Positions 8,423 through 17,203 of a stretch of DNA of 64,000 bases are shown piece after piece. The DNA is taken from the NCBI GenBank assembly GCA_003326205.1, contig LWTK01000034.1:1-64000 (forward strand), given 5' to 3'. This DNA is from Nostoc sp. ATCC 43529. Its GTDB lineage: Bacteria > Cyanobacteriota > Cyanobacteriia > Cyanobacteriales > Nostocaceae. Position 1 is the first letter of the stretch; every line of letters starts with the position of its first letter. The translations under genes were made by a program, and so were the position numbers. The notes under the pieces were generated by a model that saw only the letters and a list, made by a program, of their open reading frames with translations, did not search any database and was not told the origin of the DNA.

Positions 8423-8995
8423 TTACTCTACTTCATTAAAAAGATGTTCTTCTAAGAGCGGTTGTACTTGACGAAACTCCTCTGGAGAAAGTAATTCAGG
8501 TTCACCTGTTTTTGATATGCGTGCAAAAAACAATAGCGGATCTAGAGGTGTATAGATTGCATATTCCTGATGTTCGTCATAGAAGCTAGCCAATAGCTGT
8601 AATTGCTCTGGTTCTAAATCTGCTTCTTCGTCTTCAATTTCTAAAGTAAAGAGTTCTGATTCTTCAACTGGTGGTAAATCACCTGCAACTGTCAGAGCAT
8701 AAGCTGTATTCTTCAGCGTCAAGTTTTGCTCAGATAAGACAGCTTGAGCGGTGCCAAAAATTTGCTCAATAATGGCGTCATCTTCTACAAGAACTGCTTC
8801 TTCTTCCTCATCTTCACCTTGCCAAGAAAAAATTTCTACAGGTGAGTCTACAGGAAGAAGTAAAACATATTCTTGCCCATCTACCTCCAGGGTATGCTCT
8901 ATGTAACATTCGAGCGATCGCCCTTTTTCATCAGTCAAAGTGATGGAACCGGCATGAGCGTTATCATTTTCTTCAGGAAATTCAGAGGAAAACAT
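8423..8995 (-). CDS. DUF3727/DUF1292-type protein
   Basis: The protein has 190 residues and is very acidic. The N-terminal half (about 15-70) resembles DUF1292, with GSITLTDEKGRSLECYIEH and an EYVLLLPVDSPVEIF strand. The second half, with YAIYTPLDPLLFFAR and LSPEEFRQVQPLLEEHLF, matches DUF3727, a family conserved in cyanobacteria and chloroplasts with unknown function. I chose the ATG at 8993-8995 over a TTG two codons upstream. It lies about 120 bases downstream of ruvX on the same strand and is often found near it in relatives, as I recall. No membrane segment is present. Confidence 0.85.
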   Translation of the reverse strand: MFSSEFPEENDNAHAGSITLTDEKGRSLECYIEHTLEVDGQEYVLLLPVDSPVEIFSWQGEDEEEEAVLVEDDAIIEQIFGTAQAVLSEQNLTLKNTAYALTVAGDLPPVEESELFTLEIEDEEADLEPEQLQLLASFYDEHQEYAIYTPLDPLLFFARISKTGEPELLSPEEFRQVQPLLEEHLFNEVE

Positions 8996-9115
8996 GGTCA
9001 AAATTTATAACTTTAATAAATACCAGCAACTTTGTAAATTGTTCAGCTATCAAATAGCTTTACACGTAAATCCAAATGCTGGGTAATCGTTTTCAGAATA
9101 TCATGTTAAAAGGTA

Positions 9116-9613
9116 TCAATACTCAATAGCTGCTACTGAAGTGTGGGAATTAGCACGCTTCATATCCAACCATTGTTGCAAAATCAAAGAGGCTGCCTTG
9201 CGGTCAATTAAAGCTTTATGGCGTGATGGAGAGCGATTTTCAGCTATTAGCAGTTGTTCTGCTTGAAATGAAGTCAATCGTTCATCTACGTATTCCACAG
9301 GCAAATTCAGCGCTTTACCAAGCCTTTTAGCAAACTTTTGGACTTGATGCGCTTGAAATCCCAATGAGCCATCCATTGAATAAGGTAAACCTATAACCAG
9401 GACTTGCACCTGGCGTTCATTAATTATTTGCCGGATTTGCTCGACATCTTGCTCAAAAGATGTACGTTCAATTGTAGTGATACCCGTGGCAATTAAGCCG
9501 GTGCGATCGCATCCTGCCACACCAATCCGCTTGCGACCGCAGTCTAATCCCAAAGCTGAAATAAACGGTTTTGCTTGCTGTTGGGGTATCACACTACTTC
9601 TCCTGCTGTGCAT
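9116..9613 (-). CDS. ruvX: RuvX/YqgF-type Holliday junction resolvase-like nuclease
   Basis: The protein has 165 residues with an RNase H-like fold. The signature ALGLDCGRKRIGVAGCD (about 20-35) carries the first catalytic Asp, VLVIGLPYSMDGS follows, YVDERLTSFQAEQ carries the Glu, and IDRKAASLILQQWLD the final Asp. The family acts on nucleic acid as putative Holliday junction resolvase or in 16S rRNA 5' processing. The ATG at 9611-9613 lies 20 bases inside the end of the upstream acetyltransferase gene, so the two are translationally coupled. The residues before the signature are variable, so a GTG a few codons downstream is also possible. Confidence 0.93.
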   Translation of the reverse strand: MHSRRSSVIPQQQAKPFISALGLDCGRKRIGVAGCDRTGLIATGITTIERTSFEQDVEQIRQIINERQVQVLVIGLPYSMDGSLGFQAHQVQKFAKRLGKALNLPVEYVDERLTSFQAEQLLIAENRSPSRHKALIDRKAASLILQQWLDMKRANSHTSVAAIEY

Positions 9614-10850
9614 CTGCTGATTCGGGAATCGCTGATGCTTCCATGCTAGTGTTTTTTACCGAAAAATTAATCGGTTCTGATTTGCTTGGCTGTGGTCTAT
9701 CTGACGCTGGCGATTTTCCTGGTTGTATCCAAGACATTCCCCCTGGTATGGGTTTGCGAGCCGGTTGTAGACCTTGTAGCATATCAGTCCACTGAATTCC
9801 TTCTAAGGACACGAATTTTGACTCCCGTAGCTTGTGCCACACAGAGCGAGACATAATTAGGGTATGTTCTATACGTTTTGCCCCAATTCGCTCCAAATAT
9901 TCTTCTCGCTCTGCCTGATAATCTGAGGAAGCTAATTGTAAGCCTTGCTGAGGAAAATCTTGGGCAATGCGAGCTAGTTGAGATAGTAATTCTGGATACA
10001 GCCAGGTGTAGGCTGGGTGAACGGTCAGCGTGGCAACGTGGGGGACTTCACCCTTGCGGTCAAGTTGTACCTGAAAATAGCCTATGGCGGCTTTGCGTTG
10101 CGGTTCAAATACGTAACCACTGACTACTTCTGTTTTGGTTACCCATTGCTTGACGGCATCCATTAAAGCGCCGAACAAACTGGTTTTAAAATCGCGGGTA
10201 TTGCGGTCAAAAACTTGACGCACCAAAGGTGGCATCGATGCCGTATCTAACTGATATAACAACTGAGCATCAGCATTGCTCACTGGCAAAAGGTTGGGCA
10301 AATCTGGCTCTGCTTGCGCCAATTCAACCAGTAATTCCGGCTCGATTTCCCAATATGTCATTTCTGCCAGACGCTGAAATCCATTTTGACGATACAGTGC
10401 CAGGGCTTCTATGTCGTTGATATTAACTTCCAGTAGCCAAGTGCGAGCTTCCAAAATCGATTCAAAGCAATGACGCAAAAGCTGGGAGCCAATTCCTTGT
10501 TTATCCCCACCACGTTCTAGTAGCACTCGATCGATCCGCCAAGTGCTGCGTGTGCGGTTAAAAGGTGACACCTGAATCATTCCTAGAAGCATCCGCCCTT
10601 GCTCTGCTACATAAGCACAGAGGCGATACTGTAGCGGGTTAGGAAACCAACTCAAAAATTTGAGTAATCCATACCAGCGACGTAACCACTGCATCTGGCT
10701 GATGGCAAAATTGGCTCCCTTGGGAGTAAGGGCTGCGAATGACTCTTGAGTTATGCGCTCAACTCCGTCCAGATCCCGGTATTGGAGTGGTCGGATGACA
10801 ATGCTGAGATTTCGGGGAAGTAATGAAGTCATTTTAATTCGAGCCGCCAT
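9594..10850 (-). CDS. GNAT-family N-acetyltransferase
   Basis: The protein has 418 residues. A GNAT acetyl-CoA-binding domain covers about residues 17-155: VIRPLQYRDLDGVERI at the start, IDRVLLERGGDKQGIGSQLL with the QGIGS pyrophosphate-binding loop, and LEVNINDIEALALYRQNGF at the end. Residues 190-350 form a second region with weaker resemblance to an acetyltransferase fold. The last 60 residues are a low-complexity Pro/Ser-rich tail. It overlaps ruvX. ATG at 10848-10850 was taken; a second ATG six codons in is nearly as good. The acyl acceptor is unknown. Confidence 0.85.
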   Translation of the reverse strand: MAARIKMTSLLPRNLSIVIRPLQYRDLDGVERITQESFAALTPKGANFAISQMQWLRRWYGLLKFLSWFPNPLQYRLCAYVAEQGRMLLGMIQVSPFNRTRSTWRIDRVLLERGGDKQGIGSQLLRHCFESILEARTWLLEVNINDIEALALYRQNGFQRLAEMTYWEIEPELLVELAQAEPDLPNLLPVSNADAQLLYQLDTASMPPLVRQVFDRNTRDFKTSLFGALMDAVKQWVTKTEVVSGYVFEPQRKAAIGYFQVQLDRKGEVPHVATLTVHPAYTWLYPELLSQLARIAQDFPQQGLQLASSDYQAEREEYLERIGAKRIEHTLIMSRSVWHKLRESKFVSLEGIQWTDMLQGLQPARKPIPGGMSWIQPGKSPASDRPQPSKSEPINFSVKNTSMEASAIPESADAQQEK

Positions 10851-11054
10851 TTAGCCTTAACTAACTGCTCTTTGTCGTAAGTGCTGCAATCATCTTAACT
10901 ACTTTCTGCTCTTGACTATTGCGCCAAAAGGGTGATTTTAGTAACTTAATACTTAAAAAAGCAGAAAAAGCAGATTTTGTGAGAACGCCATTGGCATTAA
11001 CTCGACAACATCTGCCTTTATTTTATTTGAATTTTGATTAAAGTATGTGTATAT

Positions 11055-11267
11055 TTATAAGCCTTGTCGAGAAACTAGCTTTTCAAAGTGGGCTTGGGTT
11101 TGATGGAGTAGTTGCTGGCGGCTATCGAAGAGTGTTTGCTGGAGGGGTGGAACAAGATTACGAGCTTGCAAAGTCATGTGTAGTTGTAAGTTAGCAACAT
11201 ATTCACTGAAATCTTGATTCATTTCATCTGCGATCGCATCCGTTAAGAAATTGGATTCCATTGCCAC
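11055..11267 (-). CDS. Small hypothetical protein
   Basis: This small soluble helical protein has 70 residues and starts at GTG 11265-11267. The start is chosen because AGGAGA lies six bases upstream; a longer in-frame extension upstream has no such site, and an internal ATG two codons later is too close to change the protein. The sequence is rich in Gln, Leu and Asn, with heptad-like spacing in LQLHMTLQARNLVPPLQQTL, which may form a coiled coil. No family is recognised. It stands alone, with about 200 bases of unannotated DNA on either side. Confidence 0.65.
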   Translation of the reverse strand: MAMESNFLTDAIADEMNQDFSEYVANLQLHMTLQARNLVPPLQQTLFDSRQQLLHQTQAHFEKLVSRQGL

Positions 11268-11413
11268 TGTGTTCTCCTGTGTTAATCCTTTGCTGTCTCT
11301 GGACATCATCAAAAATTATCACGTTGTGTGGCCTAACTTCTTAGTTTGCAATGAACTTTAACGCTTCTTTAGAGATAGCCATCTCTACGACGGGCTACGC
11401 CAAAGCAAACCCA

Positions 11414-11902
11414 TCAAAATCTTAAACCAATCCCACCTTGCACAGAAACAGCTGTACCACCACTATCACGGTAAGCATCAAAAGCGATGATGGCGTTACC
11501 AAAAAGCACAGTATTGCTATTTGGAATCATATAATCAATTCCCGGCTGTAAAGCAAAACTAATTTTGTCGCCCACAGGAGAAGAATCACCAGCAAACACC
11601 AATCCTGCACCCAAATAAGCATCAGCTTGCCAATTCAAAGGCACATCATAAGAAACCGTTGGTACAATTGCCGTACCATTACCAATTAAAACTTGGGCAC
11701 GCAGAGAAATTGGTGCTTCCAAAAGCTTGTAACGCCCAGCTATCACCCCCCCAATTTGCACGCCATCAGTGATACCAATAGTCGGGCCGATACCAATATA
11801 ACTGCCATAGGCTACTTGAGCCTGCGCTGGTTTAGCACTCATAGCTAAACTCAAGGCCAAGCCAGCCCCCAAAACAGAAAGCGAATATGGAACAAATTTC
11901 AT
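11414..11902 (-). CDS. Exported beta-barrel-like protein
   Basis: The protein has 162 residues with a Sec signal peptide: MKFVPYSLSVLGAGLALSLAM, with a cleavage site after AQA. The mature part consists of short alternating beta strands with Gly and aromatic residues (YGSYIGIGPTIGI, ISLRAQVLIG, AVSVQGGIGLRF), ending in Phe as in outer-membrane barrels. ATG 11900-11902 is preferred over a GTG five codons upstream because GAGGAAT sits nine bases before it. It is likely a small outer-membrane barrel of unknown function. A cluster of inverted repeats (TAGAGATAGCCATCTCTA near 11371-11388) follows the gene. Confidence 0.75.
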   Translation of the reverse strand: MKFVPYSLSVLGAGLALSLAMSAKPAQAQVAYGSYIGIGPTIGITDGVQIGGVIAGRYKLLEAPISLRAQVLIGNGTAIVPTVSYDVPLNWQADAYLGAGLVFAGDSSPVGDKISFALQPGIDYMIPNSNTVLFGNAIIAFDAYRDSGGTAVSVQGGIGLRF

Positions 11903-11983
11903 AGCCCAATTCCTCACACCAATGTGTCATTTGTTATTTGTCATTGGGCATGGTGTATTGGGCATTGGCTTAGGAAAACTTTT

Positions 11984-12025
11984 CCCCAGTCCCTAGTCCC
12001 CAGTCCCCAGTCCCCAGTCCCTATT
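11984..12025. repeat. STRR heptamer array, 6 units of CCCCAGT type
   Basis: Six adjacent 7-base units (CCCCAGT, CCCTAGT, three further CCCCAGT, then CCCTATT) lie between an exported-protein gene and the pentapeptide-repeat gene, ending six bases before the stop codon of the latter. They are preceded by GGGCATT-type units around 11946-11967. Confidence 0.88.
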
Positions 12026-12030
12026 CCATT

Positions 12031-14187
12031 TTACGGGCAACGAGGATGAATGCCACCTTGTGTACAAATATACGCTAGCTGCTTGGGATCTAAATTTTTG
12101 GCTTGAGAAAAATCAACGCCTTGGACTACCGCGGATACTGAGCCTAAGTCTGGAGTTTGGACAAATTGATCGGCTGGATCTTGTTTAGTGGGAGCGAGAA
12201 TTGTTCCTTGGAAATTTGCTCCTGCTACATTCGCTCCCCGTAAATCTGCAAGACTGAGGTCAGCATTTTGCAGGTTAGCGTTTTCCATCTGAGCAGAACG
12301 CAAAACGGCACCAGTTAGACGAGTGGCGCTCAGGTTTGCATTGCTGAGATTCGCCCGATCCAAATACGCCCCTGATAAATCTGCTCCTTCCCAATCGGTG
12401 TTAGTTAAATTGGCAAAGGATAATTGTGTTCCTATGGCACTGACGCGACCTAAACGCGCAGCGTACAAATTCGCTTCGTTCAACTTAGCGTCACCTAAAT
12501 CTGCTCCAGTTAAGCTGGCTTGTTCTAAGAGTGCATTTTGCAGATCGGCTCCCACTAATTGGGTGCTGTTGAGCCTAGCCTCATATAAACGGGCGTTGGA
12601 TAAATTGGCTCTGTTAAGGGTGGCGCGGCTCAAATCGGTGCGGTTCATCATCACCCGGCTGAGGTTGGCATCAGTCAGATTAGCTTGCTGCAACTGAGCT
12701 TGGCTTAAGTCAGCCATCACATCGTCGAAGGTATCCCAGCGTCCATCCTCACCCATACCCCGAAAGCGGGCGCCCTTAAGATTGGCTTGGTTCAAATTTG
12801 CAGATTTTAATTTAACTCCTGACAAATCAATACCATCTAGTACCAAATTGAATAAGGAACTACCTGGAGTACCGTTTTGACCTAATTGGATGCGGCTCAG
12901 GTCAACACCCTCGATTTTGCCAGTGTAAACAGACAGAATTTTATTGATTGTCCGTTGATTTCTTTGTAGTCGTCCTTGGCGGAGTTCTCGTTCTGGGCTT
13001 GCACCGCTGCTCAAAGACTCTAGTTCACTCACTAGAAACTGATTCTTATTTTTTAATTCGGGGATAGCTGTGGGACCGACACTTGTCAAAGCTTGCTGAA
13101 TCGTATCCACAAGGCTGGGGTTGGTTTCCTTCACCAAGAGATCCGCAAGAAATTGAATCGATTGTTGGTCTTTGAGACCGCCCAATGCCAAAATTGCACT
13201 TTGACGTTGTTCAGTGGTAGCCCCAGAGTCGGGACTTAATTGTTTGACAAGTTCTAGGAACTGTTGTCCGTTGATTTGCTTGGTTGCTCGCTGGGATTGT
13301 TGAACTTGGATATAAACTTGAGTTCCGATTAAAGTTGCCAACACAGCAGTCATGCTCGTTAGCCCTACCCCAAACAAAGTCAGATTAGGATTTTGCTGTA
13401 TCCGCCGCCATAGACGAGGTGTCTTAGTTGGTGCGGCGGCGGCCAATACTTCATTTCCCTCCTGCCATTCTTCTGCTGGTTGGTCGCTATCCCCAACAGA
13501 CTGAGCTTGTCTGTTAGCTAAGAGTGAAGAAGGGCGAGTCGCATCTATACTGTAAGTACCTGCGAGTCGATCGTGCAAGGCGCGACGCCCTCCCCGGCGC
13601 GACGGTAAAGCTATTCCTTCACCCAGCACCATTAACACAGCCAAAAAAGTGAATAATCCTAAATTCGGAAAAGCAAAGCTATAACGCCACAATAGATAAG
13701 CGATAGAAACGGGTACAGTCCAACGACCAACTCCTTCTCTAATGGCAACTGCTCCCAAACCAGGGGGCGCTCCTTGCTCGTTGACAACCCGTATTCCTAA
13801 CCAACGTTTGGGAATTGTGCTACCAGTCTTAGCCAGTAAATACAATTGCCACCAAGAAAGGGTTACAGGCGCTAATAGGGCTATTGTCCACAAAAAATTA
13901 GTAGGCCACGCTACGTTACGGATACCATAACTAACAGGCAGAGCCAATGGTCTGGCGATCGCTCTTTCCGTTGTTACCAACACAGGATTGAGCGGCACTC
14001 GATTCAAATCGCTTCTCGAATCGACATAGACACCAATGCCAAAGGGAATCAACCCACTGGTAACCACTAGTGTGATTTCAGCCGCCCAAGCAGCAAAACG
14101 CCTGCTCGCTAGCATTAGCGAATTGGCTCTTTCCGGTTCTTGTGACTGACCAGATTGATTACTTCTCCTCACAGTTGGTGTCGTCAT
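12031..14187 (-). CDS. RDD-domain membrane protein with HEAT-like and pentapeptide repeats
   Basis: The protein has 718 residues and combines three modules. Residues 25-220 form an RDD-type membrane domain with about four hydrophobic helices and the Arg and Asp residues in LASRRFAAWAAEI and RRALHDRLAGTYS. One further transmembrane helix lies near 270-290. Residues 300-400 look like a short HEAT/PBS-lyase-type helical segment (AILALGGLKDQQSIQFLADLL). Residues 420-680 are pentapeptide repeats of the A(D/N)Lxx type forming a right-handed beta helix. RDD proteins are thought to transport or sense small solutes. The function of this combination, which is common in Nostocales, is unknown. Confidence 0.88.
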   Translation of the reverse strand: MTTPTVRRSNQSGQSQEPERANSLMLASRRFAAWAAEITLVVTSGLIPFGIGVYVDSRSDLNRVPLNPVLVTTERAIARPLALPVSYGIRNVAWPTNFLWTIALLAPVTLSWWQLYLLAKTGSTIPKRWLGIRVVNEQGAPPGLGAVAIREGVGRWTVPVSIAYLLWRYSFAFPNLGLFTFLAVLMVLGEGIALPSRRGGRRALHDRLAGTYSIDATRPSSLLANRQAQSVGDSDQPAEEWQEGNEVLAAAAPTKTPRLWRRIQQNPNLTLFGVGLTSMTAVLATLIGTQVYIQVQQSQRATKQINGQQFLELVKQLSPDSGATTEQRQSAILALGGLKDQQSIQFLADLLVKETNPSLVDTIQQALTSVGPTAIPELKNKNQFLVSELESLSSGASPERELRQGRLQRNQRTINKILSVYTGKIEGVDLSRIQLGQNGTPGSSLFNLVLDGIDLSGVKLKSANLNQANLKGARFRGMGEDGRWDTFDDVMADLSQAQLQQANLTDANLSRVMMNRTDLSRATLNRANLSNARLYEARLNSTQLVGADLQNALLEQASLTGADLGDAKLNEANLYAARLGRVSAIGTQLSFANLTNTDWEGADLSGAYLDRANLSNANLSATRLTGAVLRSAQMENANLQNADLSLADLRGANVAGANFQGTILAPTKQDPADQFVQTPDLGSVSAVVQGVDFSQAKNLDPKQLAYICTQGGIHPRCP

Positions 14188-14242
14188 TGCATAATTCCCT
14201 TTGACATTATTTCTAGGCCTTGATTGGCAAAATTAAAATAGA

Positions 14243-14590
14243 CTATTGCTTACGTTGAAAGCTACTAGACACAAAAAATTTGTATCCAACATACACTAAC
14301 ACTGCTAAAAGTGCCAGACTGATTACAGATGCAACCAGTTTAAACACAGCTTGCACTATCGCCAAGCCCAACAGCACTGCTACACCCGAAAATACCAGCT
14401 TTTTTGTAGCTGATAAATTGCCAAACCAGATGCGAAATCGCTCCAGTTGCAAATTGAAGTTAGCAAAGCTAAACTCAAATGTCTGTTTTTGTTCTTCTGG
14501 TGATTGAGGAACCACCTGTGGTGAAGAATTAATCTCTGCCTCTAGCTTATCGAGGCGACGCTGCAAGTCTTCTTCTCTTTGAGGATTCAT
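14243..14590 (-). CDS. Small membrane protein, conserved hypothetical
   Basis: The protein has 115 residues. The charged N-terminal third (EEDLQRRLDKLEAEI) is a coiled-coil candidate. It is followed by a linker and two closely spaced transmembrane helices between about residues 63 and 107 (KLVFSGVAVLLGLAIVQAVF and VISLALLAVLVYVGYKF). It lies about 55 bases upstream of the pentapeptide-repeat gene on the same strand, so cotranscription is likely. I recall similar small proteins in other filamentous cyanobacteria but no assigned role. Confidence 0.72.
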   Translation of the reverse strand: MNPQREEDLQRRLDKLEAEINSSPQVVPQSPEEQKQTFEFSFANFNLQLERFRIWFGNLSATKKLVFSGVAVLLGLAIVQAVFKLVASVISLALLAVLVYVGYKFFVSSSFQRKQ

Positions 14591-15030
14591 CTATTTTTTC
14601 TACCTCAGCTAGGACACTTACTCAACAACATACCAACCAAATTCTATTTTGGTGGTTGTCTTAGTGATTTTAGCTAATGTCTGTGTATGCAAGACCTTTA
14701 TCAGCAGGGAGAAATTATGTTTTTTTCTTGTTATTTTCCAGCCTGCTTTCTACCCTTAGTACTATTACTGATAAAACCAGTAAAAAATAATATTGATACA
14801 AATTTGTGCCAATGATGAAGTGCCAAATTTTCCACATTAATAGTGACTGATTAAATCAATTCATTAAGGATACGTTTATAGCCCAGACTTTTCTAAATTC
14901 TATAAACAATCCCCAATTTATAAGTATTAAAAGATACGGCAGCTTTTGGAACAAAGTAGGAATTGCTGTCGTCTATGATGTCAGAGTATATAACTATATT
15001 GCTCTAGAAAAATCTGGAGCATTAATTAAG
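14591..15030. other. Divergent intergenic region, no gene seen
   Basis: This 440-base A+T-rich region lies between a minus-strand and a plus-strand gene and should contain promoters for both. Nothing longer than short inverted repeats is visible. A single TTTTCCACA, resembling a DnaA box, occurs near 14829-14837, but it is isolated. Confidence 0.5.
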
Positions 15031-15462
15031 ATGAAGACGTTTAGTCTATTGACAATTGTTCCTACAACTTTAGCGATCGGTTTGATTTTCACTGAGGCTA
15101 ATTTAGCACAGACACCAAATATAGAAATTAATCGAAATCTGCAACCAGATCCGCTAATTTTGAACGGAAAGTCTGGGGGACCTGTCAAAAGCAACTGTGG
15201 CAATATCACCACTGCACCCAATCAAATTATCCAAGTTAAGGAATCACTGCCTTACTTACGATTAACAGTAGAGAGCCAAGGTAAGCCAACACTGTTGATT
15301 GACGGGCCTGGAGGAAAGTTTTGCGTACAACCAGATAGCTACTCTGGAGGCAAGCCAGAACTTTCTGGTTACTGGCAGGCAGGAAGATATTCGGTGTATG
15401 TAGGCGAACTCTCTGGGCAACAGTATAACTACATCCTTTCAATTTCGCAACAAAAGAAATAA
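15031..15462 (+). CDS. Exported hypothetical protein
   Basis: The protein has 143 residues with a probable Sec signal peptide ending near TEANLAQ (residue 27). The mature domain contains two cysteines (VKSNCGNIT and GKFCVQPD), likely joined in a disulphide, and beta-rich segments such as LRLTVESQGKPTLLIDGPGG and GRYSVYVGELSGQQYNYILSIS. The pattern resembles the small pre-peptidase or Ig-like modules found in exported cyanobacterial proteins. It is a single gene, followed by tandem GACTAAT repeats. No enzyme motif is visible. Confidence 0.72.
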   Translation: MKTFSLLTIVPTTLAIGLIFTEANLAQTPNIEINRNLQPDPLILNGKSGGPVKSNCGNITTAPNQIIQVKESLPYLRLTVESQGKPTLLIDGPGGKFCVQPDSYSGGKPELSGYWQAGRYSVYVGELSGQQYNYILSISQQKK

Positions 15463-15535
15463 TGCTTGTCACTAGTCATTTGTCCTTCGTCAGTTGGCAT
15501 TTATCCTTTTTCTAAAACTAATGACCTGTTTGACC

Positions 15536-15560
15536 AATGACTAATGACTAATGACTAATC
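15536..15560. repeat. TGACTAA-type STRR
   Basis: About three consecutive TGACTAA heptamers lie here; related GTCA/CATT words occur upstream near 15468-15500. The array runs into the stop codon of the following minus-strand gene. Confidence 0.75.
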
Positions 15561-15926
15561 TTCCAATGATTGAGTTGGTACTTCAACTGCTTTGACATCA
15601 ATAGTGCCTGCTGGTGTGATGCGCTGAAAATGACTATTTTGTACTAACAACGACTCACCACAGTTAGGACACTGTACCTGGCTGTTATTTAAACCTGTAA
15701 ATTCATATCTACAGACGGGACACTGCTCAGCAACCAAGTTACGTTGCAACCACCAACGAAAACCAAAGAAAGCCACAAGGGGTGCCAAAAACAGCAACCC
15801 AACAATAATTAGCAACGAATTAACCAACCAACCTAAGCCCAGTGATGCTAGCAACCAAGTAACTGCTAGCAGAGTGAGCCAGGGTCGGAGATTTAAAAGA
15901 TTCAATTGAAATGACTTAAAGCTCAT
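15555..15926 (-). CDS. Membrane protein with C-terminal zinc ribbon
   Basis: The protein has 123 residues. Two transmembrane helices (about 15-36 and 39-58) are followed by a basic loop and a zinc ribbon made of CPVCRYEF and CPNCGESL (about 69-92), then a polar tail. Zinc-ribbon membrane proteins of this size are widespread in cyanobacteria without known function. It is placed downstream of the GT4/GMD pair on the same strand, about 60 bases past a repeat-filled gap. The four Cys ligands are intact. Confidence 0.75.
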   Translation of the reverse strand: MSFKSFQLNLLNLRPWLTLLAVTWLLASLGLGWLVNSLLIIVGLLFLAPLVAFFGFRWWLQRNLVAEQCPVCRYEFTGLNNSQVQCPNCGESLLVQNSHFQRITPAGTIDVKAVEVPTQSLED

Positions 15927-15975
15927 TTTTTAAGTTTCGTCCTGCTCTCCCTCTAGGATAGCGATTTTGGCCATC

Positions 15976-16009
15976 AGTCATTAGTCATTATTCATTAGTC
16001 ATTAGTGAT
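15976..16009. repeat. GTCATTA-type STRR overlapping a gene end
   Basis: Five heptamer-like units (GTCATTA, GTCATTA, TTCATTA, GTCATTA, GTGATTT) overlap the last codons of the glycosyltransferase gene, so its final residues (SLMTNE) are encoded by repeat DNA. Confidence 0.8.
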
Positions 16010-17193
16010 TTGTCACTGGGGCTTAGAGCTGAGGATAGAAGCAGATGTTGTAACTTATGTTGGAACGCATCCAAACCAAACAGAGCGATCGCTTGTTCTC
16101 TTAGCCACTGTCCATCACACCGTTGGTCGTTACCTTGCAGCATTTCTATACAAGCTGCTGCTACAGCGTCAGGATTGCGGTGTGGTACTCGCCATCCAAG
16201 TTTACCATCCTGTAAGGGGTCAGCCGATCCATCGTCGTCACCGGATAATACAGGTACTTGACAAGCCATTGCCTCTAAATAAACGATGCCGAAGCCTTCT
16301 TGGGAAGGCATAATGTAGGCATCAGCAAGGCGATAATGTTGCATTAATTCTTCTGTGGCGACGAAACCAGCAAACACAACGCGATCGCTCACACCTAAGT
16401 ATGCAGCAAGTTGAGCTAATCGCGGTTGGTCATCACCACGACCAATTACCAAATATTTGACTTGTGGGAAAACCTCAGCGATTTGTGGTAAAGCACGAAT
16501 CGTGACATCCACGCCTTTGTAAATATCCCCTGACCATAACCGCGCCACTGTCATTAGCACCTTAGCACCAGTTAAGCCATACTTTTCAACTAATTCTGGC
16601 TGTTTGTCACCAGGGGTGAATTTATCGCCATCAATTGCACAAGGCATCATCTGGATAGTTTTGGGGTCTAGACCATTGGCAATACAAGCGCGATCGCGGC
16701 TGTAGCGACTAATTGTCCAAATTTCGGCTGCTGATGCTAAGGCACGGCGTTCTTGATTTTTCAGCGGTTCCCAGACTTCTTTACCGTAAGTTAGTACGGT
16801 GTAAGGAATCCCCAAGGGTTGGCAAAGGGTTTGGATTAATACTGCTAAGTTAATGTGACCGCAGAAAACTTGTTCGGGACGGTTTTGCAATAGACACTTC
16901 AGTAAAGCCGCTGCCATTTTGACTCTTCCCAGCTGGGGAGAGTTATTTTTAAAGTAATGAAATTTTAAATTTTCGTCTTCAAAAGAATTTAAGCAATTCG
17001 CACTATCTCGCAGCAAAAAGACTTCCGCCTTATAGCCTTGATTTAATTTTAGATAAGCTCGAAAAATATCTTTTATATATGATTGAATACCGCCTTCGCG
17101 AGCAAAAATTTCTAAGAACACGAAGACGTGGTTAGTTTTTTTGTTAACTTTATTACCTAATTTTAGGTTTTCTGTCACTGTATTAATGAGCAT
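15988..17193 (-). CDS. Glycosyltransferase family 4
   Basis: This 401-residue retaining GT-B glycosyltransferase probably transfers a sugar from a nucleotide donor during polysaccharide synthesis. Visible features are the N-terminal acceptor-side motif FAREGGIQSYI, VLMTVARLWSGDIYKGVDVTIRALP at the start of the donor domain, YLVIGRGDDQPRL, and the EX7E-type PSQEGFGIVYLEAMACQVPVL. The gene starts 10 bases after the GDP-mannose dehydratase gene on the same strand, so the two likely supply one pathway (GDP-sugar use). The extreme C-terminus reads into tandem repeats and may not be native. Confidence 0.9.
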   Translation of the reverse strand: MLINTVTENLKLGNKVNKKTNHVFVFLEIFAREGGIQSYIKDIFRAYLKLNQGYKAEVFLLRDSANCLNSFEDENLKFHYFKNNSPQLGRVKMAAALLKCLLQNRPEQVFCGHINLAVLIQTLCQPLGIPYTVLTYGKEVWEPLKNQERRALASAAEIWTISRYSRDRACIANGLDPKTIQMMPCAIDGDKFTPGDKQPELVEKYGLTGAKVLMTVARLWSGDIYKGVDVTIRALPQIAEVFPQVKYLVIGRGDDQPRLAQLAAYLGVSDRVVFAGFVATEELMQHYRLADAYIMPSQEGFGIVYLEAMACQVPVLSGDDDGSADPLQDGKLGWRVPHRNPDAVAAACIEMLQGNDQRCDGQWLREQAIALFGLDAFQHKLQHLLLSSALSPSDKSLMTNE

Positions 17194-17203
17194 GTTTAGT
17201 TAT

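Noticed and set aside
12323-12697. Plus-strand 124-codon frame
   Set aside because: It is antisense to the pentapeptide-repeat gene, and its regular pattern comes from the repeats on the other strand.
14829-14837. Replication origin (DnaA-box-like TTTTCCACA; a TTGTGGATAA also near 30389)
   Set aside because: The boxes are isolated and dnaA or dnaN is absent; rpmH-rnpA alone does not mark the origin in cyanobacteria.
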